A DNA stretch of 41,332 nucleotides. Source: JBHHWH01 sp046756405. Lineage in GTDB: Bacteria > Actinomycetota > Acidimicrobiia > Spongiisociales > ZC4RG35. Below, piece after piece: positions 15,629 to 23,169 of this stretch; the stretch's first letter is position 1; every line of letters begins with the position of its first letter. The notes below the pieces were generated by a model, which was not told the DNA's origin, ran no database searches, and was given only the letters and a program-made list of their open reading frames with translations. The stretch is taken from the NCBI GenBank assembly GCA_046756405.1, contig JBHHWH010000009.1, positions 1 through 41,332 of the forward strand, read 5' to 3'. A program made the position numbers and the translations under genes.

Positions 15629-17635
15629 TCACGCCTGCTGGGATTCGTCGAGTCCGATGAGCCGGCGCAGCGTCTTGGTAAGGACGCCTTGGCGAAGGTC
15701 GAACTTGTCCAGGTAGGCGTCGACTCCCACCTCCCAGGCTGCCCGCTTCTCCTCCTCGGCGGCCACGCCGGAGACCATGACGATCGGCACGGTCACTTCG
15801 GCAGCACGCATGGCCCGGACCAGCTCAACGCCGTTGGAGCGGGGCATGGAGTAGTCGACCACCATGGCGTCGAACCCGTCTTCGAGTAGGGATAGGAGTG
15901 CCTCGCGAGCACTCCCCGCTACCTCCACCTCGAACCCGGCGCCGTGGAGGGTGGCACTGAGGAGCTGGCGTACCCCAGCGGAATCGTCGACCACCAGCAC
16001 CCTCGGCTTGTCTTCGAGGGGACGGGGACGGTGACGAGCGATGGCACCGAGGAAGTTTGGGTCGAGCACCACCAGCACCTGACCGCCGCCTAGGAGAGCG
16101 GCACCGGTGATGTGACCCACTCCTTCGAGGATCGGGCCCAGGTTCTTGACCGCGACCCGGCGTCGGTCCACAAGCTCGGAGACTGTTACCGCCACCAGCC
16201 CGGAGCGGGTGTTAACCACCAGCAGTTCCGACTCGTCGGGTGGGGCGGGTGCCCCCACCGCCTGGGACAGGGAGACGCACGGGATCGGCTTGGAGTGAAA
16301 TTTCAGCTCCCGTCCACTGGGCGTGGTGGTGATATCCGCCTGGGAGAGCGGCATCGCCGCCTCCACGGACGTCTCGGGCAGCCCCCAGAACTCGTCGCCC
16401 ACTGCCACGATGACCACGTTCTGGAGCACCATTGACAAGGGCAAAGTGAGGGTGACGGTCGTTCCCTGACCGGGGCGACTGGAGATGTAGACGCTGCCAT
16501 TGACCTGATCCACCGCTTCGTACACGGCGGCCAGGCCCTCCCCGGAACCGGAGAAGTCGGTGACTTCTTCGGCGGTGCTGAAGCCGGGGAAGAAGAGGAG
16601 GGGACTCAGGTCGGGGGGGATAGCAGGCAGCCCTTTCTCATCGGCCGCGACGGCCACGAGGTCCCAGTCGACGCCGGCCCCGTCGTCGGTGACCCTCACC
16701 TCGACTCGGTCGTCGACGACCTTGGCCGCGACGGTGACCGTCCCCGTCGCGGGCTTCCCGGCCGCTACCCGCACGTCAGGGGGTTCGATGCCATGGTCCA
16801 CAGCGTTGACGAGGAGGTGGCGTAGCGGCTCTCGTAACAGGTCAACGATCTGCCGATCGAGTTGAACGTCCTCCCCGGCGAGATCGAGGCGGACATCCTT
16901 GCCCAGCCTTCTTCCCAGGTAGCGGACGAACTGGGGAAAGGTGGCGACGGCGTCGAGGATGGAGACGTTGGCCAGGGTGACGGCCTGCTCCTGGATCTCA
17001 CGGATCGAGCCACTCAGCCTCTCCATCTGCGCCCGCCAGGACCGGCGGAACAGTTCCTTGTTCGAACCCTCGATAGAAACCAGGGAAAGGTCGGCCAGGG
17101 CTTCGGCGTCGAGGGCCACCTCGACGATCCGGTTGATCAGCCGGTACAGCTCACCGGTGTCGACCCGGGTGGCGCCGCTGAGGAGGGTTTCGGACACCGA
17201 GGAGAGCAGCCCCCCGAGGCTCCCCGCCTCGGGGGGCCTGAAGGGGAGGACTTCGCCCGCCTTCTCGGTGTCCTCGAGACTGGCGTCGAGCCTGCGGATT
17301 AGGTCCTCCAGCTCGCTGTCCTCCTCGTCGTCCATGCTGGACAGCAACCTTCCCGCGGCAGCCTCCATGGCCACCACCACCTCGGGGCCGGGACGGCGAC
17401 CCTCGGACACCCTTCGCCACAGACGCTCCAGCCGTATCGCCGCCTCGCGGATGAGGCGGTACTCCATCAGGGCCGCTGATCCCTTGAGGGTGTGGGCGTC
17501 CCGTACCAGGTCGGCGACGGATTCAGGGTCGAGGGTGCCGGCGGTCAGGGCGCGAGCGCCCTCCACCAGCCGGCGGGAACGCTCCGCCAGCTCCTGGCGG
17601 AAGATGCGCGTCAGTTCAGGTGATCTTGGATCCAA
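15629..17635 (-). CDS. CheA-like hybrid histidine kinase with C-terminal receiver
   Basis: 668 residues from TTG 17635 (GGGGAA about 8 bases upstream). Order of domains: Hpt with the phosphorylated H48 in DAHTLKGSAALM; dimerisation region; CheA-type ATPase with N box HLLVNAVDHGIEPP and G1 VTDDGAGVDWD; a CheW-like domain (about 400-530); and a receiver (544-665) with acidic D550-D551, phosphoacceptor D594, S622 and K644. The G2 segment, in CheA usually GRGVGMDVV, reads GSGEGLAAV, so nucleotide binding may be altered. No chemoreceptor, CheW, CheR/CheB or flagellar gene is in view, so the role may be surface or developmental signalling and not swimming. The downstream kinase gene is a likely partner. 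Confidence 0.88.
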   Translation of the reverse strand: MDPRSPELTRIFRQELAERSRRLVEGARALTAGTLDPESVADLVRDAHTLKGSAALMEYRLIREAAIRLERLWRRVSEGRRPGPEVVVAMEAAAGRLLSSMDDEEDSELEDLIRRLDASLEDTEKAGEVLPFRPPEAGSLGGLLSSVSETLLSGATRVDTGELYRLINRIVEVALDAEALADLSLVSIEGSNKELFRRSWRAQMERLSGSIREIQEQAVTLANVSILDAVATFPQFVRYLGRRLGKDVRLDLAGEDVQLDRQIVDLLREPLRHLLVNAVDHGIEPPDVRVAAGKPATGTVTVAAKVVDDRVEVRVTDDGAGVDWDLVAVAADEKGLPAIPPDLSPLLFFPGFSTAEEVTDFSGSGEGLAAVYEAVDQVNGSVYISSRPGQGTTVTLTLPLSMVLQNVVIVAVGDEFWGLPETSVEAAMPLSQADITTTPSGRELKFHSKPIPCVSLSQAVGAPAPPDESELLVVNTRSGLVAVTVSELVDRRRVAVKNLGPILEGVGHITGAALLGGGQVLVVLDPNFLGAIARHRPRPLEDKPRVLVVDDSAGVRQLLSATLHGAGFEVEVAGSAREALLSLLEDGFDAMVVDYSMPRSNGVELVRAMRAAEVTVPIVMVSGVAAEEEKRAAWEVGVDAYLDKFDLRQGVLTKTLRRLIGLDESQQA

Positions 17636-17709
17636 TACAGCTTTCCCCGTCCTTACTCGGCCTTATCGGCAGCGAAGGGACATCCCTGAATGGGCCTAAA
17701 GGCCGGAAC

Positions 17710-19245
17710 TCACTCCCACTCGATGGTGGCCGGCGGCTTGGACGAGATGTCATAGGCGACCCGGTTGATCCCCGGTACTTCGTTGATGATCCGCGAGGAG
17801 ATCCTCTCCAGTACCTCGTAAGGGATCCGGGCCCAGTCGGCGGTCATGGCGTCCTCGGAGGTGACCGCCCGCACGATCAGCGGATAGGAGTAGGTGCGCT
17901 CGTCGCCCTGGACGCCCACCGTCTTGATGGCGGGAAGAACACCGAAGGCCTGCCAGATCTCCCGGTAGAGACCGGCTCTGCGGATCTCCTCCAGGAGAAT
18001 GGTATCGGCGGCCCGCAGTAGTTCGAGACGCTCCTGGGTGACCTCGCCGATGATTCGCACCGCCAGGCCAGGGCCGGGGAAGGGCTGACGCCAGACGATC
18101 TCTTCGGGTAAGCCTAGCTCCTCACCGATCGCCCTCACCTCGTCCTTGAACAAGTCTCGCAGCGGCTCGACGAGTTCGAAGGCCATTTCCTCCGGCAGGC
18201 CTCCCACGTTGTGGTGGGTCTTGATCGTCGACGCCGACGAGGTCCCCGATTCGATCACGTCCGGGTAGAGGGTGCCCTGGACCAGGAAGCGGGCGTCCCC
18301 CACCGAGGCGGCCGCCTCCTCGAAGACGCGGATGAAGGTCTCCCCGATGATCTTCCTCTTCCGTTCGGGGTCGGTGACCCCCTCCAGCAACTCCAGGAAC
18401 CGGTCGGCGGCCTTGACGTGGATGAGATCCACGTCGAAGTGGTTGCGGAAGGTCTCCTCCACCTGGGTGGCCTCACCGGCACGCAGCAAGCCGTGGTCGA
18501 CGAAGATGGCGGTGAGCTGGTCTCCGACGGCCTCGTGGACCAGGGCGGCGGCCACCGCCGAGTCGACACCGCCGGAGAGCCCGCAGACCACCCGCTCGGT
18601 ACCCACCTGGGCCCTGATCCGGTTCACCTGGGACTCGATGATGGAGTGGGAGGTCCAGGTGGGTGAGGCCCGGCAGGCGTCGTAGAGGAAACGCTTGAGG
18701 ATCTCCTCGCCCCGGGGTGTGTGGACCACCTCGGGGTGGAACTGGACTCCGAAGAGGAGGCGCTCCCGATCCTCCATGGCTGCCACCGCGGCCCCGGGGG
18801 TGGCGGCCACGGGGATGAAGCCGGGGGGAGCTTCGACCACCTGGTCGCGATGGGACATCCACACCTGCTGAGGTTCGGGCATCTCGCGAAGGAGCACCGA
18901 GTCACCCCGGACTTCCAGGGAGGTGTTGCCGAACTCGCCCTCGCCGGTGTTGGCCACGGTCCCGCCGCGGTGCTGAGCGAGGAGCTGGTGGCCGTAGCAG
19001 ATACCCAGCACCGGAATGCCCAGCTCGAGGATGGCGGGGTCCATGTCGTAGGCGTCCGCGGCGTATACCGAGGCCGGCCCGCCGGAGAGGATGATCCCCA
19101 CCGGGGACCTGTGTCGCACCTCCTCGGCGGTGATGGTGCGGGGGATTATCTCTGAGCGGACATGGGCCTCACGGACCCGGCGGGCGATCAGCTGGGCGTA
19201 CTGGGCCCCGAAGTCGACTACCAGGACCGTGGGGTCGCCGCTCAT
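17710..19245 (-). CDS. guaA: GMP synthase (glutamine-hydrolysing)
   Basis: 511 residues. Converts XMP to GMP with glutamine and ATP. The N-terminal class I amidotransferase has the catalytic C83 in GICYGHQLL and the His-Glu pair in GVQFHPEVVHT. The ATP pyrophosphatase domain has the P-loop SGGVDSAVAAAL, then FVDHGLLRAGE, and the C-terminal dimerisation domain ends with the typical NRVAYDISSKPPATIEWE. Full length, with no anomaly. ATG 19245 overlaps the guaB3 stop (ATGA). Confidence 0.97.
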   Translation of the reverse strand: MSGDPTVLVVDFGAQYAQLIARRVREAHVRSEIIPRTITAEEVRHRSPVGIILSGGPASVYAADAYDMDPAILELGIPVLGICYGHQLLAQHRGGTVANTGEGEFGNTSLEVRGDSVLLREMPEPQQVWMSHRDQVVEAPPGFIPVAATPGAAVAAMEDRERLLFGVQFHPEVVHTPRGEEILKRFLYDACRASPTWTSHSIIESQVNRIRAQVGTERVVCGLSGGVDSAVAAALVHEAVGDQLTAIFVDHGLLRAGEATQVEETFRNHFDVDLIHVKAADRFLELLEGVTDPERKRKIIGETFIRVFEEAAASVGDARFLVQGTLYPDVIESGTSSASTIKTHHNVGGLPEEMAFELVEPLRDLFKDEVRAIGEELGLPEEIVWRQPFPGPGLAVRIIGEVTQERLELLRAADTILLEEIRRAGLYREIWQAFGVLPAIKTVGVQGDERTYSYPLIVRAVTSEDAMTADWARIPYEVLERISSRIINEVPGINRVAYDISSKPPATIEWE

Positions 19246-20399
19246 CCCATCCCGACGCGCTGGGAGCGCTGGAGGGCCTTGCCCTCAGTCTGGAGGGAGG
19301 GAGCGATCATCACTTCGGCCTTCTGGAACTCCTTGACATCCGAGTAGCCGGTGGTGGCCATGGAGACCCGGAGGGCCCCGAAGAGGTTGCGGGTGCCGTC
19401 GTTCTCGTGGGCCGGACCGACCAGGATCTCCTCTAGGGTGCCCCGGTTGCCCACCTTGACCCGGGCTCCCCGGGGAAGGGTGGGATGGAAGGTGGCCATG
19501 CCCCAGTGGTAGCCGCGACCAGGGGCCTCGGCGGCCGAGGCTAGGGGGGAGCCGATCATGACTGAGTCGGCCCCGCAGGCAATCGCCTTGGCTACATCAC
19601 CTCCGGTGCGCATGCCCCCGTCGGCGATCACATGCACATAGCGGCCGGTCTCGTCCAGGTAGCGGATCCGGGCGCCGGCGGCGTCGGCGATGGCCGTGGC
19701 CTGGGGTACCCCGATACCGAGCACGCCCCGGGTGGTGCACGCCGCGCCCGGGCCTACTCCGACAAGGATCCCCACCGCACCGGTCCGCATCAGGTGGAGG
19801 GCGGTGGAATAGCTCGCACACCCTCCGACGATCACCGGGACTTCACAAGCTGCGATGTACTCCTTGAGGTTCAGCGGCTCCTCTTGGGACGAGACGTGCT
19901 CGGCGGAGACCACGGTGCCCTGGATGACCAGTATGTCGAGGCCTGCTTCGATGGCGTAGGGCGCCCACTCCCGCACCCGCTGCGGGGTGAGGCTGGCTGC
20001 GGCAACTACCCCTTCCGACTTGACCTGCTCGACGCGGCGTCCGATCAGTTCCGGCTTGACCGGTTCGCTGTAGATCTCCTGCATGCGGCGGGTGGCCTTC
20101 TCATCGCCAAGCTTGGCGATCTCCTCGAAGTAGGGCTCGGGGTCCTCGTATCGGACCCACAGCCCCTCCAGGTTCAGCACCGCCAGACCACCGAGACGTC
20201 CGATGGCAACCGCCGTCTCTGGACTTATGGCCGAGTCCATGGCCGAGCCCATCATGGGGAGTTCGAACTTGAAGGCGTCGAGCTGCCAGGAGATGTCGAC
20301 ATCGTCAGGGTCGCGGGTCCTTCGTGAGGGGACTATGGCGATGTCGTCGAACCCGAAGGCCTGCCGCCCTGACTTGCCGATGCCGATGTCGATTTCCAT
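19242..20399 (-). CDS. guaB3: GuaB3 family IMP dehydrogenase-related protein
   Basis: 385 residues, a TIM-barrel of the IMP dehydrogenase/GMP reductase family without the CBS pair. Opening: RQAFGFDDIAIVPSRRTRDPDDVD, the actinobacterial GuaB3 type. The catalytic loop is GVGPGAACTTRGVLGIGVPQ, with the nucleophilic Cys followed by TTR, and the phosphate site ADGGMRTGGDVAKAIACGADSVMIG. Whether GuaB3 acts as a true IMP dehydrogenase, a GMP reductase or something else is not settled. Coupling to guaA through an ATGA overlap places it in guanine nucleotide synthesis; the canonical guaB is not in view. ATG 20399 has a strong site (GGAGG, about 10 bases) and TACCCT at 20429-20434 as a plausible -10. 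Confidence 0.93.
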   Translation of the reverse strand: MEIDIGIGKSGRQAFGFDDIAIVPSRRTRDPDDVDISWQLDAFKFELPMMGSAMDSAISPETAVAIGRLGGLAVLNLEGLWVRYEDPEPYFEEIAKLGDEKATRRMQEIYSEPVKPELIGRRVEQVKSEGVVAAASLTPQRVREWAPYAIEAGLDILVIQGTVVSAEHVSSQEEPLNLKEYIAACEVPVIVGGCASYSTALHLMRTGAVGILVGVGPGAACTTRGVLGIGVPQATAIADAAGARIRYLDETGRYVHVIADGGMRTGGDVAKAIACGADSVMIGSPLASAAEAPGRGYHWGMATFHPTLPRGARVKVGNRGTLEEILVGPAHENDGTRNLFGALRVSMATTGYSDVKEFQKAEVMIAPSLQTEGKALQRSQRVGMG

Positions 20400-20437
20400 T
20401 TCAGAACTTTCCTCCAGCGCTTGCCGGCAGGGTAACA

Positions 20438-21181
20438 GTGGCCAGGGGCATGGCGACTGTAGGCTGGCGGCCCGTGGGCCGATCCTGGACTGTCGTCGAC
20501 TTCATCCTTATCTGGCTGGGAGGTTTCCTCGGAACAGGGATCTTCGTGGCCCTGGCCAGCCTTCTCGACTCCGCCGACGCCGCCGTGGTGTTGGGTTTGG
20601 CGGGCCAGTACCTGGGCAACCTGGGGGTGCTGTGGGTTGTCGCCCGAACTAAGCACCACGGTGATCTGGGGTTTTCCATCGAAGGCCGGGACCTTCTCTA
20701 CCTGGCCCCGGGAGCGCTCCTCCAGATCACCCTGGCACTCCTCTTTCTCCCCCTGGCACGGATCCTCTTCCCCGAGGGAGAGGTGCCACAACAGGTGGCC
20801 GATGCGCTGGCGGATGCCGGCAGCTCCACCCTCCTGAAGGTGTCCCTCGTCTCCGCGGCAGTGGTCCTGGCACCGATCGCCGAGGAGCTGATGTTCAGAG
20901 GGGTGCTCGCCAGGGCCCTGGCCCCCCGTGGACGTCGCACCGTGATCCTGGGAACGGCCCTGGTGTTCTCGGCGGTGCACGTCATCGGCCTCGACCCCAA
21001 CCGGCTCCTCGCCTCGGCGGCTGTAGTGCTGCCACCCATCTTCATCCTCGGAGTGGTCCTCGCCTGGGCAACGGTGCGGAGCGGACGCCTGGGACCAGCG
21101 ATCTTTCTCCACTCCGGCTACAACCTGCTGGCGGCGGTGGTACTGCTGGTGCCGTCCGAGCTGCTGGAGAAGCTGGGGTGA
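20438..21181 (+). CDS. CPBP family intramembrane metalloprotease
   Basis: About 248 residues with some seven hydrophobic segments. The CPBP (ABI) motifs are present in order: EELMFRGVLARAL (two Glu and the Arg), FSAVHVIG (His) and the last FLHSGYNLLAA (His), which form the metal site within the membrane. Substrates of such proteases in actinobacteria are unknown; relatives process prenylated proteins or confer bacteriocin self-immunity. Start chosen at GTG 20438 with AGGG five bases upstream; ATG 20450 is the alternative. It is divergent from guaB3, and its end is six bases from the end of the convergent lipoprotein gene. Confidence 0.85.
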   Translation: MARGMATVGWRPVGRSWTVVDFILIWLGGFLGTGIFVALASLLDSADAAVVLGLAGQYLGNLGVLWVVARTKHHGDLGFSIEGRDLLYLAPGALLQITLALLFLPLARILFPEGEVPQQVADALADAGSSTLLKVSLVSAAVVLAPIAEELMFRGVLARALAPRGRRTVILGTALVFSAVHVIGLDPNRLLASAAVVLPPIFILGVVLAWATVRSGRLGPAIFLHSGYNLLAAVVLLVPSELLEKLG

Positions 21182-21187
21182 CCGGAC

Positions 21188-21817
21188 CTACCCCGGCTCG
21201 CCGTCTGGGGACCTCACCGACTCGGCGATCCCCACCACGACGTCGTCGAGGTCCCGGTTCGGCGGACGGGACGTGGTGGCCGAGATCGAGTAGTTGCGAG
21301 AGCCCGAATTGAACTGGATAATCGTCACCCACGACCCCTCGGCCTGAGCACCACCCACACCCGCGGAAAGCTCGAAGTACCTGAGGAGAACAGCGTCGGT
21401 CCCGGAGACAGAGGTGAACTCGACAGAAGCTTGGCGGGCACCAGCGGGGACGCCGCTGGCCAGCCACTCCTCTTCAGGGAAACTGGCCCAGTCGATGGGC
21501 GGACCACCCGGGGTGATAAACAGGATCTCGGTGCCGCTGTCTCCCCGCGAAGCGGCCCGAAACGCCATGACGAACGCCGTGGACAGAGGAGGGCCCTGTT
21601 CTCCCAGAACCTCAAGGTATTCGCGTTCGACGGAAGTGAGGTCCTGGCTGGTTGTCGCTTCGATGAAGGCGGCCCAATCGCCGTCGTACACCGCATAGGA
21701 GGCCGGGATCTCCACGACGGCATCGTTGCCAATCCGGTATGGAACCGTCGGCTCACCCGCGGGCGCACAGGCCGCGACCAGGGCGAGGGCCAGCAAGACT
21801 GTCCCCAGACCCTTCAC
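21188..21817 (-). CDS. Putative lipoprotein of unknown function
   Basis: 209 residues. GTG 21817 is chosen because GGAGG sits a few bases upstream and the protein then opens as a clean lipoprotein signal: positive K2, a hydrophobic run, and the lipobox LVAAC with the lipidated C17. The rest is a soluble domain with alternating polar and beta-prone stretches, including VTIIQFNSGSRNYSISATTS; it has no recognised family. It lies 41 bases downstream of a very short secreted peptide gene with its own ribosome site, probably in the same transcript. Confidence 0.75.
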   Translation of the reverse strand: MKGLGTVLLALALVAACAPAGEPTVPYRIGNDAVVEIPASYAVYDGDWAAFIEATTSQDLTSVEREYLEVLGEQGPPLSTAFVMAFRAASRGDSGTEILFITPGGPPIDWASFPEEEWLASGVPAGARQASVEFTSVSGTDAVLLRYFELSAGVGGAQAEGSWVTIIQFNSGSRNYSISATTSRPPNRDLDDVVVGIAESVRSPDGEPG

Positions 21818-21858
21818 GCATCCTCCGAGAGGAGAGGTCAACGCGGACCGGAGTTGAA

Positions 21859-21945
21859 TCACGAGGGGGCCTCGTCTGTGCCACCGGCCCAGGCTTGGGG
21901 CGGAATGAGAAGAACCAACAGAGCAGCGAGGACGAGTCGCAGCAT
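21859..21945 (-). CDS. Possible small secreted peptide, 28 residues
   Basis: A 28-codon frame opening MLRLVLAALLVLLI, then PPQAWAGG, and ending TDEAPS. The ribosome site AAAGGGGG is six bases upstream of ATG 21945, better than that of most genes here. The peptide is a signal peptide by composition: basic residue, hydrophobic core, AWA cleavage site, leaving only GGTDEAPS as the mature part. A consensus -35 (TTGACA, 22003-22008) with TAAAGT (21982-21987) lies upstream, although the spacer is short at 15 bases. It could be a peptide signal or the upstream cistron for the lipoprotein; it could also be chance. Confidence 0.4.
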   Translation of the reverse strand: MLRLVLAALLVLLIPPQAWAGGTDEAPS

Positions 21946-21981
21946 CGGGAACCCCCTTTCCTTCGTAAGGCTACGGCTGCG

Positions 21982-22008
21982 ACTTTACATCCCCCCGGCG
22001 TATGTCAA
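21982..22008 (-). promoter_or_regulatory. Candidate promoter, TTGACA ... TAAAGT
   Basis: The only perfect TTGACA seen in the window, with TAAAGT 15 bases downstream on the minus strand, in the gap between trpS and the small peptide gene. The spacer is shorter than the usual 17, so it is moderate evidence only. Confidence 0.4.
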
Positions 22009-22029
22009 CGGGGGAAAACCCTTACGGCC

Positions 22030-23010
22030 TTACCCCAACCCGACCCGCTCCCGGACCGTCGTCATGGTCCTCTCGGCCATCTCCCTCCCCCTGGCGGCAC
22101 CCTCGTCCATGATCCTGGTCACCTCGGCATCGGAGAGCCCCTCGTAGGCCTCCCGGATGGGAGCAATCCCAGCGGCCACCGCCTCGGCTACGGCGGCCTT
22201 GAACCGCCCGTAACCGCCGCTGCGGTATTCGGTGACGATGTCGTCGATGCTGCGGCCGCTGAAGAAGGCGAAGATCTCCAACAGGTTGGAGATTCCAGGC
22301 TTGTGCTCCCAGTCGTAGGCCACCTCGCTGCCGGTGTCGGTGACAGCGGACTTGATCTTCTTCACGATCTGGTCTTCGGGGTCGGTGAGCAGGATCCGGG
22401 ACCTTGGGCTGGGATCCGACTTGGACATCTTCGAAGTGGGGTCGGTGAGCGACATGACCCGGGCCCCTATCTCGGGCACGATCCTCTCCGGAAGGGGGAA
22501 CTCCTCCCCGAAACGGTGGTTGAAGCGCTCCGCCAGGTCGCGGGTCAGCTCCAGGTGCTGGGTCTGGTCGTCGCCCACGGGGACCGCATGGACCCGGTGG
22601 ATCAGGATGTCCGCCGCCTGAAGCACCGGGTAGGCGAGGAGCCCCAGATTCTGACCGGCCTTGTCCGCCTTCTCCTTGAACTGGGTCATCCTCTCCAACT
22701 GGCCGATACCGGTGATGGTGCCCAGAATCCATGACAGCTCCACGTGCTGGGGCACCTCCGACTGGTAGTAGACGAGGGACCGATCGGGGTCGATCCCCAC
22801 CGCCAGGAACATCTTGGCCAGGGCGAGACGGTCACGACGCAGCTCGTCGGAGTCGAAGGGGGCGGTCATGGCGTGAAGGTCCACCACGCAGTAGATCGTG
22901 TCGTATTCCTCCTGCATGGCCACCCAATTGGCGAAGGCCCCGATCAGGTTGCCGATGTGGGGCTCGCCGGTGGGCTGCATCCCCGAAAAAACCCTTCTTC
23001 TTCCGCTCAT
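22030..23010 (-). CDS. trpS: Tryptophanyl-tRNA synthetase
   Basis: 326 residues, class I synthetase charging tRNA-Trp. The HIGH equivalent is PHIGN at 17-21 within FSGMQPTGEPHIGN, and the KMSKS loop is SKMSKSDPS. LGLLAYPVLQAADIL and PVGDDQTQHLELTRD are the tryptophan-binding and amino-acid segments. The start ATG 23010 is supported by GGAGAG five bases upstream (23016-23021) and by the family N-terminus; the frame continues upstream into the leader terminator, which excludes a longer protein. Expression is controlled by the attenuator at 23039-23130. Confidence 0.97.
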   Translation of the reverse strand: MSGRRRVFSGMQPTGEPHIGNLIGAFANWVAMQEEYDTIYCVVDLHAMTAPFDSDELRRDRLALAKMFLAVGIDPDRSLVYYQSEVPQHVELSWILGTITGIGQLERMTQFKEKADKAGQNLGLLAYPVLQAADILIHRVHAVPVGDDQTQHLELTRDLAERFNHRFGEEFPLPERIVPEIGARVMSLTDPTSKMSKSDPSPRSRILLTDPEDQIVKKIKSAVTDTGSEVAYDWEHKPGISNLLEIFAFFSGRSIDDIVTEYRSGGYGRFKAAVAEAVAAGIAPIREAYEGLSDAEVTRIMDEGAARGREMAERTMTTVRERVGLG

Positions 23011-23038
23011 CGCCGCTCTCCGATTCTTCAAGTCAACG

Positions 23039-23062
23039 AAAAGGCCGCCGGTCTCCGGCGGC
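23039..23062 (-). terminator. Intrinsic terminator in the trpS leader (attenuator arm 3:4)
   Basis: On the minus strand: GCCGCCGG, loop AGA, CCGGCGGC, then CTTTT. The perfect 8-bp GC stem with a short U-run ends 28 bases before trpS, so it must be read through for trpS to be expressed. Its 5' arm can instead pair with the upstream segment at 23083-23091. Confidence 0.85.
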
Positions 23063-23082
23063 GACATCACTTTCAGGCGCGT

Positions 23083-23104
23083 GTCAACCGCTCAGCGGGT
23101 CGAC
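23083..23104 (-). promoter_or_regulatory. Attenuator hairpin 1:2 after the Trp codons
   Basis: Segment 1 (GUCGACCCGC, 23104-23095) pairs with segment 2 (GCGGUUGAC, 23091-23083): nine pairs with one bulged C and one G-U, loop UGA. Segment 1 begins right after the two Trp codons and includes the leader peptide's stop. Segment 2 can also pair with segment 3 (GUCGCCGC, 23065-23058), which contains most of the terminator's 5' arm. The choice between 1:2 and 2:3 decides whether the terminator forms. Confidence 0.75.
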
Positions 23105-23130
23105 CACCAGACGCCGTGATTCTTTCTCAT
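23092..23130 (-). CDS. Trp leader peptide MRKNHGVWWSTR of the trpS attenuator
   Basis: A 12-residue peptide with two adjacent Trp codons (TGG TGG), placed directly before the regulatory hairpins as in trp leader peptides of other bacteria. ATG 23130 lies nine bases after a -10 box, so it is probably translated from a leaderless mRNA; no Shine-Dalgarno is visible. A ribosome stalled at Trp codons under tryptophan shortage would cover segment 1 and let 2:3 form. Confidence 0.8.
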   Translation of the reverse strand: MRKNHGVWWSTR

Positions 23131-23139
23131 CAGAGCAAC

Positions 23140-23169
23140 AGGCTAGACCCCTCGTACCCCCCGGTTCAA
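23140..23169 (-). promoter_or_regulatory. trpS promoter, TTGAAC - 18 bp - TAGCCT
   Basis: -35 TTGAAC at 23169-23164 and -10 TAGCCT at 23145-23140 on the minus strand, spacer 18. The expected start point is within about three bases of the leader peptide ATG. The -35 overlaps the stop of the preceding gene by three bases. Confidence 0.65.

Noticed and set aside
23011..23165. T-box riboswitch for trpS
   Set aside because: The leader is only about 120 bases and I find no T-box sequence (AGGGUGGNACCGCG) or specifier-loop structure; the peptide attenuator explains it better.
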